Source: Syntrophobotulus glycolicus DSM 8271
GTDB taxonomy: Bacteria; Bacillota; Desulfitobacteriia; Desulfitobacteriales; Syntrophobotulaceae
DNA length: 64,000 nt
Direction: 5' to 3'
Assembly: GCF_000190635.1 (NCBI RefSeq)
Contig: NC_015172.1
Span: 1,426,001-1,490,000 of the forward strand
The translations under genes were made by a program, and so were the position numbers. The first letter of the stretch is position 1. Each line of letters begins with the position of its first letter. Positions 1-7,972 of this stretch are shown piece after piece. The notes beneath the pieces were generated by a model, which was not told where the DNA came from, did no database searches, and was given only the letters and a program-made list of their open reading frames with translations.

Positions 1-1
1 C

Positions 2-1156
2 CCGGATATTCTCAATGAAATCTTCAATGCCCCCACTTTCAATAATGCGGAAGAGATCGCTTATACCCTGGTCATTTCCCTGGCCCTTTTTGCCCTCCGC
101 TTTATTTGGCTGCATCTTTTGGAGTGGAGCCGCTGGAAGCTGAAAAAGCCGGATGCGGTCAAGCCCGGGCTCAGAAGGACTGCGATCGCCGCAATATCAG
201 GTGTCAGGGGAGCGGTAACCTTAGCGGGAGCGTTTTCCATCCCCTTTGTGCTGGCTGATGGCAGCCTCTTTCCGCAGCGTTCCTTAATGATATTTATTGC
301 CGCGGGCGTGATTTTAGTGACGCTCATAACGGCGAGCATCGTTTTGCCGCTGATCACCAAGTCAGAAAATAATGAGGTGAAAAACAACAGAGAAAAGATG
401 GAGAAGAGGGCGCTGATCCGAACCTATGAAGCGGCCGTCCGCGCCATGCGGGGAGCGCTGGATGAAGACAAGCGGGAAGCGGCCCTGAAGATCATGTCAA
501 CCTACAATCATACCCTTCAGCAGCTGAAATCTGAAGAAAATGGAACGAACGCTCTCACTGTCAAAAAAATGGAGGCGGAAATCCGGATGAAGGCGCTGGA
601 AGCGGAGTCTCAATGTATTGCTAAACTGACGGAAGAAAAACGCATCGATAAGGAAACCGCATTGCTGGCCCAGGCGCGTATTCGCCGGAGGGAGGTTGCC
701 GTAACCAATCGGTCCAGATTCAGAATCTTGATGATTTGGACGTTAGTGAAGAGGATCTTATATCAAAGCAGTCAGATCTTGATCTCCCAAAATCATCAAT
801 TGCGCAGAAAAGAACGGGAAAAAAGAATAAAGCTGTACCGGCTGAGAAAAGACTTGGGGGAAGCGGCCATTCGAGCGGTAAAAAAGGGCTTGACGCCGGA
901 GAACCGGGAAATTTCTTATCTGATCATCGGGGAATATATTGAACTGATGACCAAGATCAAGTCCGGAAGAAGCGAGAACTATTCCCGGGCCTTGGCCAGG
1001 ATGGAACGAGAGCTGAAGGAAAAGGCTTTCCAAGCGGAACGGGACGAGATTCAGAAGCTATATGAGAATGGGAAAGTGACCAGAGATGTGACCCAAAAAA
1101 TCCGCCGGCAAATCAATATCCGGGAAGCCTATTCCCTGGAGGAAGAGAAATTTTGA
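2..1156 (+). CDS. Na+/H+ antiporter, CPA1/NhaP type (3' part only)
   Basis: The reading frame is already open at base 2, so only the C-terminal part of the gene is present. The visible part begins with the last membrane helices, including the family signature GVRGAVTLAGAFSIPFVL, a conserved segment of bacterial CPA1 Na+/H+ exchangers. It continues with a long charged cytoplasmic tail of about 250 residues, rich in Lys, Arg and Glu and probably coiled-coil, typical of the regulatory tails of these exchangers. The family exchanges Na+ (or K+) for H+ across the plasma membrane for pH and salt homeostasis. Ion specificity cannot be read from this fragment. Confidence 0.85.
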   Translation, partial: PDILNEIFNAPTFNNAEEIAYTLVISLALFALRFIWLHLLEWSRWKLKKPDAVKPGLRRTAIAAISGVRGAVTLAGAFSIPFVLADGSLFPQRSLMIFIAAGVILVTLITASIVLPLITKSENNEVKNNREKMEKRALIRTYEAAVRAMRGALDEDKREAALKIMSTYNHTLQQLKSEENGTNALTVKKMEAEIRMKALEAESQCIAKLTEEKRIDKETALLAQARIRRREVAVTNRSRFRILMIWTLVKRILYQSSQILISQNHQLRRKEREKRIKLYRLRKDLGEAAIRAVKKGLTPENREISYLIIGEYIELMTKIKSGRSENYSRALARMERELKEKAFQAERDEIQKLYENGKVTRDVTQKIRRQINIREAYSLEEEKF

Positions 1157-1283
1157 CTGTATTGTCGAAAAAACCGGCTGGCAGTTTATTCTGTCAACCC
1201 ACTTGCCGTTTCTGCTTGCTCTGCAAGGAGCAAAAAGATATGAGCTCGATGCGGATGATGGGGATGGATCAGCGGATTTTAAT

Positions 1284-1343
1284 CTCGAAATATCTCTGAA
1301 TATTTCGGAATAGCTCTAAACACCTCGAAATGGCTCGGAACAG
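1284..1343 (+). repeat. Six degenerate 10-bp direct repeats before a promoter
   Basis: Six consecutive decamers run head to tail: CTCGAAATAT, CTCTGAATAT, TTCGGAATAG, CTCTAAACAC, CTCGAAATGG and CTCGGAACAG. The last ends 10 bp before the -35 box at 1354. A 10-bp period puts the same face of the helix forward each turn, which suits an array of regulator half-sites or an upstream promoter element. No function is demonstrated. The rest of the stretch between the antiporter and the small ORF holds nothing else recognisable. Confidence 0.5.
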
Positions 1344-1353
1344 AGAGAAAATA

Positions 1354-1382
1354 TTGCACCTTTTTAGGTGATCCTTTATACT
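1354..1382 (+). promoter_or_regulatory. Sigma-A promoter for the small ORF and dgt
   Basis: TTGCAC (1354-1359) is followed by a 17-bp spacer and TATACT (1377-1382). This is a near-consensus vegetative promoter, 40 bp before the small ORF that precedes dgt. Confidence 0.65.
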
Positions 1383-1421
1383 ATGATTAGGCGATTGTTT
1401 TAATGGTTAAGAGGTGATCCG

Positions 1422-1616
1422 ATGTCAAATTCTTCCTTGAAGAATCCGTCATCCCGAACAAATTCATCAGAGATACAAAGAAAAACCGTGGCAAAAGGTT
1501 CATGCTGTTCCTTGGCTCCTCATCCGAGCATAAAGGAGAAAGTGGCAATCCCTGTGACCAAGATAGCCAGATACAACAGCAAGGTCCCGGCAACCATAAG
1601 GAAGCGGGCAAAGTAA
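1422..1616 (+). CDS. Small basic protein of unknown function upstream of dgt
   Basis: A 64-residue ORF starts at the first ATG after a good promoter and a GAGGTGAT ribosome site, and stops one base before the dgt start codon, so the two would be translationally coupled. The product is rich in Ser, Lys and Arg (ends IRKRAK), has a single Cys-Cys pair near residue 29, and shows no membrane segment or domain that I recognise. A longer open frame on the opposite strand overlaps it but has no ribosome site. It could be a real small protein or simply a translated leader for dgt. Confidence 0.4.
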   Translation: MSNSSLKNPSSRTNSSEIQRKTVAKGSCCSLAPHPSIKEKVAIPVTKIARYNSKVPATIRKRAK

Positions 1617-1617
1617 A

Positions 1618-3033
1618 ATGGCGGCAAAGAGGGATGACACTTACCGGCTGAGGCCAACGGAAAAAACATGTGATGTAATGCTGCGTCCTCATTATCGGGT
1701 TGATTATGCGCGGGTGATTCATGCACCCGCTTTTCGTCGCCTGCAAAACAAAACCCAGCTTTTCCCCGGAGGCGAAAGTGACTTTTTTCGCAACCGGCTG
1801 ACGCATTCCCTTGAGGTGGCGCAAATTGCCAAATCTATCGCAATAATGCTGAAGGGAAAACATCTGGACACCGATATCGAGCCGGATGTCTGTGAGATCG
1901 CCGGCCTGCTGCATGATATAGGACACCCCCCGTTCGGCCATAACGGTGAGGCGGCATTGGATGAATGTATGAGGGAAAAATCCGGCGGTTTTGAAGGAAA
2001 CGCCCAGACCTTGAGAATCATCACCCGTCTGGAGAAAAAGGAACCGCCTCTTTCTAGAGCGGGTAAAGATGATAAAGACAGCCGGGTCGGATTAAACCTG
2101 ACGGCAAGAGTGATTGCTTCAGTTTTAAAATATGACACAGAAATACCACTGCAAAGAAATTCGACAGATTCCGTGGTAAAAGGATATTATCAGTCGGAAG
2201 CTGATGTGATAAAAAAAATAAAAAGTAAATTGCTCGGTCTGCCCAACAGCAGAATTGCGGGCGCGCTAAAGGGAACGGCGTTTAAAACGATCGAGTGCGG
2301 CATTATGGATCTGGCTGACGACATCGCTTACTCGACATACGATATTGAGGATGCCTTTAAAGCGGGCTTTCTTAACCCCTACGAAATCATGTCGGCCAAT
2401 GAACGTGTCATGGAAAATATTTCCGCCAAGCTTTTAAGATCCGGTATTCGTCTGACCGCGAAAGAGTGCCGGGAGCTGATTATCGGCTTCTTTGCCGAGG
2501 TGTGGAAAAGCAGTGTCGCCGATATTAAAGCGGCCAAGAAGAGCTCTTCCGATGTCGATATCGTCAAAGCGCTGCTGGAAGCCTACAAGTTATCGAAGGT
2601 AGTCGCATCGGACGGATATTTCCGGACCGCCTTTACCTCCAACATGATCCAGTTTTTTATTGACGGTCTCGAATTTATTCCCAATAAAAGCTTTCCGATA
2701 CTGTCACAAATCCGCTTTAAAGACGATGTCGGCAAAATCGTTGAGATCCTTAAGCACACGACATATGAGACACAAATTGAGAGCGCCCGGCTCAAGGTCG
2801 CCGAGAATCGCGGGAAAGATATTGTGATGGGCATCTTTAACAAACTGAATACCGACAGCGGGCATCGCCTGCTGCCGGAGGACTTTCAGGATTTTTTTGA
2901 GCAGCAAACGACCCTTGAACGAAAGAGCCGTGTTGTCTGTGATTTTGTCGCGGGAATGACGGATAGATATGCCATGGAGTTTTACGGGAGACTTCATTCG
3001 GAAAGTCCCCGCTCGATATTTGTACCGTTATAA
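1618..3033 (+). CDS. dgt: Deoxyguanosinetriphosphate triphosphohydrolase (dGTPase)
   Basis: The 471-residue protein belongs to the dGTPase branch of the HD superfamily, which hydrolyses dGTP (or dNTPs) to the nucleoside and tripolyphosphate and so adjusts the dNTP pool. The N-terminus carries FRRLQNKTQLFP and NRLTHSLEVAQIA (metal-binding His near residue 63), followed by LLHDIGHPPFGHNGE with the HD pair at about residues 99-100. The later DLADDIAYSTYD segment supplies the final metal ligand. Length is normal for the short dGTPase class. It begins one base after the stop of a 64-aa ORF, with the ribosome site inside that ORF. Confidence 0.93.
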   Translation: MAAKRDDTYRLRPTEKTCDVMLRPHYRVDYARVIHAPAFRRLQNKTQLFPGGESDFFRNRLTHSLEVAQIAKSIAIMLKGKHLDTDIEPDVCEIAGLLHDIGHPPFGHNGEAALDECMREKSGGFEGNAQTLRIITRLEKKEPPLSRAGKDDKDSRVGLNLTARVIASVLKYDTEIPLQRNSTDSVVKGYYQSEADVIKKIKSKLLGLPNSRIAGALKGTAFKTIECGIMDLADDIAYSTYDIEDAFKAGFLNPYEIMSANERVMENISAKLLRSGIRLTAKECRELIIGFFAEVWKSSVADIKAAKKSSSDVDIVKALLEAYKLSKVVASDGYFRTAFTSNMIQFFIDGLEFIPNKSFPILSQIRFKDDVGKIVEILKHTTYETQIESARLKVAENRGKDIVMGIFNKLNTDSGHRLLPEDFQDFFEQQTTLERKSRVVCDFVAGMTDRYAMEFYGRLHSESPRSIFVPL

Positions 3034-3048
3034 TCAGAGCAAAAAGCC

Positions 3049-3076
3049 TTGACAGAAAGACCATGTATCCTATAAT
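3049..3076 (+). promoter_or_regulatory. Sigma-A promoter upstream of the MFS exporter
   Basis: TTGACA (3049-3054), a 16-bp spacer and TATAAT (3071-3076), immediately after dgt. It leaves a leader of about 185 nt before the exporter start. Confidence 0.7.
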
Positions 3077-3265
3077 GATAGATATCGTTACCGTGTATTC
3101 ACCTTTGGCAGATTTTCAATTTTGACTGACTGGAAAAACTGGAAGTTGATTTGTCGAGCGTAATCGGCAGATTGGCTTTTTCTTTTATTCCAGCAGGTGG
3201 GGGAAACCAGCGGGATCTGACGGAAAAAATACAGGGTCAGATCAAGGAAGATGTAAGTAAAAATT

Positions 3266-4687
3266 ATGGATAAAAGAAAAAGAAAGATCACCCTCGCGGT
3301 GATGCTGGCAATGTTTCTGGGAGCGGTGGAAGGGACTGTCGTCATTACGGCGGTGCCGACAATTACCAGGGATCTGGAGGGCTTTGATCTGATCAGCTGG
3401 GTGTTTTCCATCTACCTGCTGACCTCGGCGATTTCGACGCCGGTTTACGGAAAGCTGTCCGATTTATACGGGAGAAAAAATACGCTTTCCTGGGGAATCC
3501 TGATTTTCCTGATCGGGAGCTCACTGTGCGGAATGGCCCAAAGCATGTACCAGCTCATCGGCTTCCGGGCCTTGCAGGGTATGGGGGCCGGAGCCATATT
3601 TACGGTGGGCTATACAATCGTCGGGGATGTTTTTCAGTTGTCCGAAAGGGCCAGGATCCAGGGCTGGCTTAGCTCAGTATGGGGGGTTGCCAGTCTGATA
3701 GGCCCTTTCCTGGGCGGCTTTATCATTGATTCTCTTTCCTGGCATTGGATTTTCTTGATCAACATCCCCTTTGGCCTATTGGCCATAATGCTTCTTCAGG
3801 CCAACCTCGGGGAAAACCTGGAAAGGAAGAAGCATAAGATTGATTACGCGGGGGCCCTGGTCCTGTCCGCGGCGATCATTGCCCTGCTGCTGTCACCGTA
3901 CATGGTGGGCTTACTGGGGGCCGGTCTTGTTTTGCTGATTGTTTTTTATTTGATTGAAAAGAAAGCGGCGGAGCCTGTTTTCCCGTTTGAAATATTCACC
4001 AGAACCAATATCCTGGCCAATAGCATCTGTTTTATGACCGCTGCTGTTTTAATCGGGGTGGAAGTGTACCTTGCCATATACATCCAAAATGTTTTAGGCT
4101 TCGGGGCCACCGTATCCGGTCTGACCCTGGCCCCGATGTCGGTAGCCTGGATCTTGTCTTCGTTTCTTTTGTCCAGGGCCATTCCCCAATTCGGGGAACG
4201 GGCGGTTACGGGAATAGCTGCTCTGGTCCTGCTCCTCAGCTGTGGGCTTTTACTGACCTTGGGAGAGGGGTCTTTGCTGGTGTGGGTGATGCTTTTTGTG
4301 TTTATCATGGGCTTTGGCTTTGGCGGTATTTTCACTACCCTGACCATCGTGGTCCAGGCTTCTGTGGATTTTACGAAAAGGGGCGCGGCCACCGCGGCCA
4401 ACTCCCTTTTGCGTACCATCGGCCAAACCATCGGCATCAGCATTTTCGGCAGCTTGTTCAACCTGGGTATTGTCCGCTACTTTGTTAGCCGGGGCATCTC
4501 AGGCGTGGACCCCGGCAGCCTGTACTCCCGCCAGGGGATAAATACGGCCTTCTCTCCCGAGCAGATACACTCCTCTATAAACGGCGCCCTTCACTGGGTA
4601 TTTATTGTTCTGCTCACGCTTTCTTTAGCGTGCACACTTCTTTCCCTCACTCTTCCCAGCGGATTAAAGAAAACTGAGGAAGCTTAA
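3266..4687 (+). CDS. MFS multidrug exporter, DHA2 (EmrB/QacA) family
   Basis: A 473-residue polytopic membrane protein with about 14 predicted helices. The first helix ends in the DHA2-type motif EGTVVITAVPTI. Motif A reads GKLSDLYGRKN between helices 2 and 3, and motif C-like Gly-rich stretches (SSVWGVASLIGPFLGG) lie in helix 5. Family members expel drugs and dyes in exchange for protons across the plasma membrane. The gene has its own promoter and ends about 80 bp before the TIR gene, which also has its own promoter. Substrate is not predictable. Confidence 0.9.
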   Translation: MDKRKRKITLAVMLAMFLGAVEGTVVITAVPTITRDLEGFDLISWVFSIYLLTSAISTPVYGKLSDLYGRKNTLSWGILIFLIGSSLCGMAQSMYQLIGFRALQGMGAGAIFTVGYTIVGDVFQLSERARIQGWLSSVWGVASLIGPFLGGFIIDSLSWHWIFLINIPFGLLAIMLLQANLGENLERKKHKIDYAGALVLSAAIIALLLSPYMVGLLGAGLVLLIVFYLIEKKAAEPVFPFEIFTRTNILANSICFMTAAVLIGVEVYLAIYIQNVLGFGATVSGLTLAPMSVAWILSSFLLSRAIPQFGERAVTGIAALVLLLSCGLLLTLGEGSLLVWVMLFVFIMGFGFGGIFTTLTIVVQASVDFTKRGAATAANSLLRTIGQTIGISIFGSLFNLGIVRYFVSRGISGVDPGSLYSRQGINTAFSPEQIHSSINGALHWVFIVLLTLSLACTLLSLTLPSGLKKTEEA

Positions 4688-4706
4688 GCGCAAACGCTTC
4701 TTTATC

Positions 4707-4735
4707 TTGACACCGTTGTCCTGGTAATCTATTCT
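4707..4735 (+). promoter_or_regulatory. Sigma-A promoter for the TIR gene
   Basis: TTGACA (4707-4712), 17-bp spacer, TATTCT (4730-4735). The TIR start codon follows 35 bp later behind GTGAGGTG. Confidence 0.6.
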
Positions 4736-4769
4736 AGTGGTATGATAGGCGGGTGTGAGGTGAAGAATC

Positions 4770-5567
4770 ATGTCCAAAATATTTTTATCTTTTACCACGT
4801 CCGATGCCGGTGTTGTGTCCTTTTATGAACAGGCGCTCATCGCAGCGGGTCATGAAGTTTTTCGGTTCGATCATGGAGGCTTGCGGGCCGGGGATCCCTC
4901 CGACCAGATTATTGCCCGGAGGATCAGAGAGTATGACTATATTTTTGTTTTCTTATCTGAGGCATACATCAGCAAGCCCTATACGATTAAAGAGTTGAAT
5001 CAGACCGTTTACGAAGAAAATGAACTCGGCAAAATAAAAATGATCATGATCAGGATTGATCTTAAGGACAGTCATTTTCCGCGTATTCTTAACCGCGGAC
5101 CTTTTGCGATGAAAAATCGTTTCTATTTCAATGCCGCCGAGGGAGAAGCGGATGCAAAGAAACTTGAAGAATTGTTGATGCAAATTGACAAACCGGGTAC
5201 CCTTCTGGAAAAGTCGCAGTGTTATTGTTTGAGAATTCCTAAGGACGGCTTGAAAATCTTTCATTTCGGGGAAAAATACAACGAATGGGAGCTCAACATC
5301 CCCGATTTACTGTTCTTTGAAGGGATAGGCATTTATTTTCTTTTTAATATCGACCAAAAAGGCCTGGAATTTAAAAACTATATCCAATTCACAGAAACTG
5401 AATATGATGTGAACAATGTAACGAAAATCTTAAGGGATGAAAATCTTAAAGTTGATGGCTCCAACGTAGAACTGATCCCGCACGGCGGTCATATAAGAAA
5501 TGTTTTTTTCCTTGATCAGACCTATGCGCAAAGGAAAAACGGGAAATTCACGAACAATGTATGGTAG
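4770..5567 (+). CDS. Stand-alone TIR-domain protein
   Basis: The 265-residue protein opens with a TIR fold: KIFLSFTTSDAGVVSFYEQAL at the start, YDYIFVFLSEAYISK around residues 55-69, then YTIKEL, whose Glu (about residue 75) sits where the catalytic Glu of NAD+-cleaving TIR domains lies. The last 125 residues are a beta-rich region that I do not recognise. Prokaryotic TIR proteins either cleave NAD+ or make signalling nucleotides, usually in defence against phage. No partner gene (Thoeris ThsA, CBASS cyclase, SIR2) is adjacent; the neighbours are an MFS exporter and an SOS polymerase. Monocistronic with its own promoter and terminator. Confidence 0.8.
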   Translation: MSKIFLSFTTSDAGVVSFYEQALIAAGHEVFRFDHGGLRAGDPSDQIIARRIREYDYIFVFLSEAYISKPYTIKELNQTVYEENELGKIKMIMIRIDLKDSHFPRILNRGPFAMKNRFYFNAAEGEADAKKLEELLMQIDKPGTLLEKSQCYCLRIPKDGLKIFHFGEKYNEWELNIPDLLFFEGIGIYFLFNIDQKGLEFKNYIQFTETEYDVNNVTKILRDENLKVDGSNVELIPHGGHIRNVFFLDQTYAQRKNGKFTNNVW

Positions 5568-5624
5568 CCAGGAAAGAGAGGCTCCGGCGACTAAACAGAA
5601 TACCTGTTTTGATGACTTCAACGA

Positions 5625-5657
5625 CAGGAACGGATGCAAATCTGTTCCTGTTTTTTT
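5625..5657 (+). terminator. Intrinsic terminator after the TIR gene
   Basis: CAGGAAC (5625-5631) pairs with GTTCCTG (5644-5650) and is followed directly by seven T residues. Confidence 0.8.
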
Positions 5658-5674
5658 ATTTGCAAGTTTTACCA

Positions 5675-5723
5675 TTGATCTTTGAGCCCAATTAATCATA
5701 TGATAGACGCAAACATATGTTCG
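5675..5723 (+). promoter_or_regulatory. Promoter with overlapping LexA (SOS) box for the Y-family polymerase
   Basis: TTGATC (5675-5680), 18-bp spacer and TATGAT (5699-5704) form a promoter. Just downstream, CAAACATATGTTCG (5710-5723) matches the Bacillus-type SOS box CGAACNNNNGTTCG at all but one position. The box covers the ATG at 5717, which argues that this ATG is not the translation start. Confidence 0.75.
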
Positions 5724-5740
5724 AACGCGAGGGTGAAGAT

Positions 5741-6988
5741 ATGGGAAAACAGAGGATCATGCATATTGATGCCAATTCAGCTTACCTGTCCTGGGAGGCG
5801 GTCAGACGGTTGCAATCCGGTGATCCGCTGGATCTCAGAACCGTCCCGGCTGTAGTCGGCGGGGATCAAGAGTCCCGGCACGGCATTGTCCTGGCAAAAT
5901 CGATTCCGGCCAAGGCCTATAATATCCGGACCGGAGAGACACTCTATTCCGCCAGGTCCAAATGCCCGGAACTGATTGTCGCGCCGCCGGATTATCGCCT
6001 TTATCTGCAGTGCAGCAAAGCTCTGGGGGACCTGCTCCGGGAATATTCGCCTGTGGTGGAGCAGTATTCCATAGATGAATACTTCCTGGACTATTCGGAG
6101 TCCCAAAAGATTTTCGGAGATCCGCTGCAGGCAGCGGACAGGATGAAAGACCGCATTCGGGAAGAATTCGGCTTTACGGTGAATATCGGCGTATCCGTAA
6201 ACAAGCTTTTGGCCAAGATGGGTTCCGAGCTTCAAAAACCGGATAAAGTGCATTCGCTCTTCCCGGAAGAGATTCCGGGAAAAATGTGGCCGCTGCCGGT
6301 GGAAGAATTGTTTTTCGTAGGCCGGGCGACAGCGAAGAAACTGCGGGACCGCGGGATATCTACCATCGGGGAATTGGCCAAGGCAGACTCCGGCTGGCTG
6401 CAGCGCTTGTTGAAATCCCACGGACTGCTCATCTGGAATTATGCCAACGGGAGAGATGGATCCCCGGTGCGAAGGAACCGGCATCCGGTCATCAAGAGTA
6501 TAGGCAACTCCACAACGACAGCCTTTGATATAGAAGACCGGCAGACAGCGCACCTGGTCTTGTTATCTCTCGCGGAAACGGTTGCCGCCAGGCTTCGGGC
6601 TTCCGGATATCTGGCCGGGCTGGCAGCGGTCTCTTTCCGGACGGATGAATTTTTCGGTTATGGACGGCAGCGGAAAATCGATCAGCTCACTGCTGAAACA
6701 AATCAAATCCATCAAGCCGCCTGTAGGATCTTCGACGAGCTGTGGCGGGGAGAACCCGTCCGGCAGATCGGGTTGAGCGCCGGCCGGCTTCAGCCAAGTG
6801 AGGCTGGGCAGCCGGCTCTGTTTGAAGAGGAAAATCCGCGGAAGGTCGACCGGGTTGTGGACGCTATCCGGGAAAAATTCGGGGCCGGTGCAATCGGCCG
6901 GGCATCGTTTTTATACAGCGGTGTTGGATCAATGATCGGCGGAACAGGGGACATTTCCGAATATCCGATGATGTCCGGCCAGCTGTAG
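5741..6988 (+). CDS. Y-family translesion DNA polymerase (DinB/UmuC type)
   Basis: About 415 residues. Catalytic carboxylates are visible in MHIDANSAYLSWEA (Asp near residue 10) and YSIDEYFLDYS (Asp-Glu near 112-113). A helix-hairpin-helix and little-finger region follow. The family copies past DNA lesions with low fidelity. I chose the ATG behind GAGGGTGA rather than the upstream ATG at 5717, because the latter lies inside the SOS box and has no ribosome site. An 82-residue ORF follows after 11 bp. The SOS box implies LexA control. It could be called DinB or a UmuC/YqjW-like enzyme; the sequence does not let me choose. Confidence 0.9.
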   Translation: MGKQRIMHIDANSAYLSWEAVRRLQSGDPLDLRTVPAVVGGDQESRHGIVLAKSIPAKAYNIRTGETLYSARSKCPELIVAPPDYRLYLQCSKALGDLLREYSPVVEQYSIDEYFLDYSESQKIFGDPLQAADRMKDRIREEFGFTVNIGVSVNKLLAKMGSELQKPDKVHSLFPEEIPGKMWPLPVEELFFVGRATAKKLRDRGISTIGELAKADSGWLQRLLKSHGLLIWNYANGRDGSPVRRNRHPVIKSIGNSTTTAFDIEDRQTAHLVLLSLAETVAARLRASGYLAGLAAVSFRTDEFFGYGRQRKIDQLTAETNQIHQAACRIFDELWRGEPVRQIGLSAGRLQPSEAGQPALFEEENPRKVDRVVDAIREKFGAGAIGRASFLYSGVGSMIGGTGDISEYPMMSGQL

Positions 6989-6999
6989 AGGAAACCAAA

Positions 7000-7248
7000 A
7001 TGAAAGTAATCGCTGAAAATGTGGAAATGGTCGCCTGGTTTGACCATGCCGGCACCCCCCGCCCGGTTCGCTTCCGCCACCGGGGGACCGTGGTAAGAGT
7101 AGAAAACATTCAGGAAATCAGGGATGAACGGCTGGCCGGGCAAAGGATAAAGCTCTATCGATGTCAAAGTATTATAAATGAAGAATTAAAAGTCTATGAA
7201 TTAAAGTATGAGCTGGATAGCTGCAAGTGGTATCTCTGGAAAGGATAA
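7000..7248 (+). CDS. Small conserved-looking protein downstream of the polymerase
   Basis: An 82-residue ORF starting 11 bp after the polymerase stop and therefore probably in the same SOS-controlled transcript. The product looks beta-rich, with a central RPVRFRHRGTVVRVENIQEI stretch and a C-terminal YELKYELDSCKWYLWKG. I do not recognise the family. Firmicute Y-family polymerases are often followed by short ORFs of this kind, and a polymerase accessory role is possible but unproven. Confidence 0.65.
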   Translation: MKVIAENVEMVAWFDHAGTPRPVRFRHRGTVVRVENIQEIRDERLAGQRIKLYRCQSIINEELKVYELKYELDSCKWYLWKG

Positions 7249-7445
7249 GCTGACGCTAGGGATGATGAGTGTTCGTTCCATAGGAATAACGATTTGCTAT
7301 AATACAGAAGATATCATTAATGCGGTTATTTCTTTTAGTGTCCGAAGTTTTTGAAAATGTCCGGAAGTATACAGATAATGGGAAGAAACAGCATTGGATG
7401 ACAAAAAGAACTAACCAAAAGAACAGAGTGCAGGAGGTCATATTT

Positions 7446-7952
7446 ATGAAAGAAATTTTTAATCGCAGGAGTATCCGGAAGTTTAAAGATCAGGCAGTGG
7501 AGCCTGAAAAAATTGATAAGCTGCTTCGCGCCGCGATGCAGGCGCCTTCAGCAGCTAATCAGCAGCCTTGGGAGTTCATCGTGGTACAGAATAAGGAAAA
7601 ACTGGGGCAAATCGCTCAAGTCTCCCCTTATGCAAAACCTGCTGCGGCATCCGCGGTAACGTTTGTGCTGCTTGCCAGGGACAATGAACTGAGAGTGCCG
7701 ACAGGATGGGAACAGGACATGGGCGCAGCGGCGGAGAACATGCTGCTGGAAGCTGTTCATTTGGGGCTCGGCGGTGTGTGGCTTGGCATTGCCACTTCTG
7801 ACGAAGCGGCAGAAAATGTGCGGCGCTTGTTTTCGCTTCCCGATCACATCAGGCCGTTTGCCTTGATTTCTATAGGTTATCCCGACGGACAGAAAAATGA
7901 GTTCGTCGACCGGTATCAGGCAGAGCGGGTACATGACGAAAACTGGCAATAA
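7446..7952 (+). CDS. Nitroreductase family protein
   Basis: 168 residues with the nitroreductase N-terminal signature FNRRSIRKFKD and the FMN-contacting QAPSAANQQPWEFIVV. A later GLGGVWLGI segment and IGYPDGQKN complete the fold. The family are FMN-dependent NAD(P)H oxidoreductases acting on nitroaromatics, quinones or flavins in the cytoplasm. The open frame extends 126 bp upstream, but the ATG at 7446 has CAGGAGGT at ideal spacing. A TATAAT-like -10 lies at 7298-7303. A second nitroreductase-like gene follows 20 bp later. Confidence 0.88.
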   Translation: MKEIFNRRSIRKFKDQAVEPEKIDKLLRAAMQAPSAANQQPWEFIVVQNKEKLGQIAQVSPYAKPAAASAVTFVLLARDNELRVPTGWEQDMGAAAENMLLEAVHLGLGGVWLGIATSDEAAENVRRLFSLPDHIRPFALISIGYPDGQKNEFVDRYQAERVHDENWQ

Positions 7953-7972
7953 AGCCGAAAAGGAGAGCTGTC

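Noticed and set aside
1387-1941. A 184-codon minus-strand frame over the small ORF and the dgt start
   Set aside because: No ribosome site, and it runs across the conserved dgt coding region.
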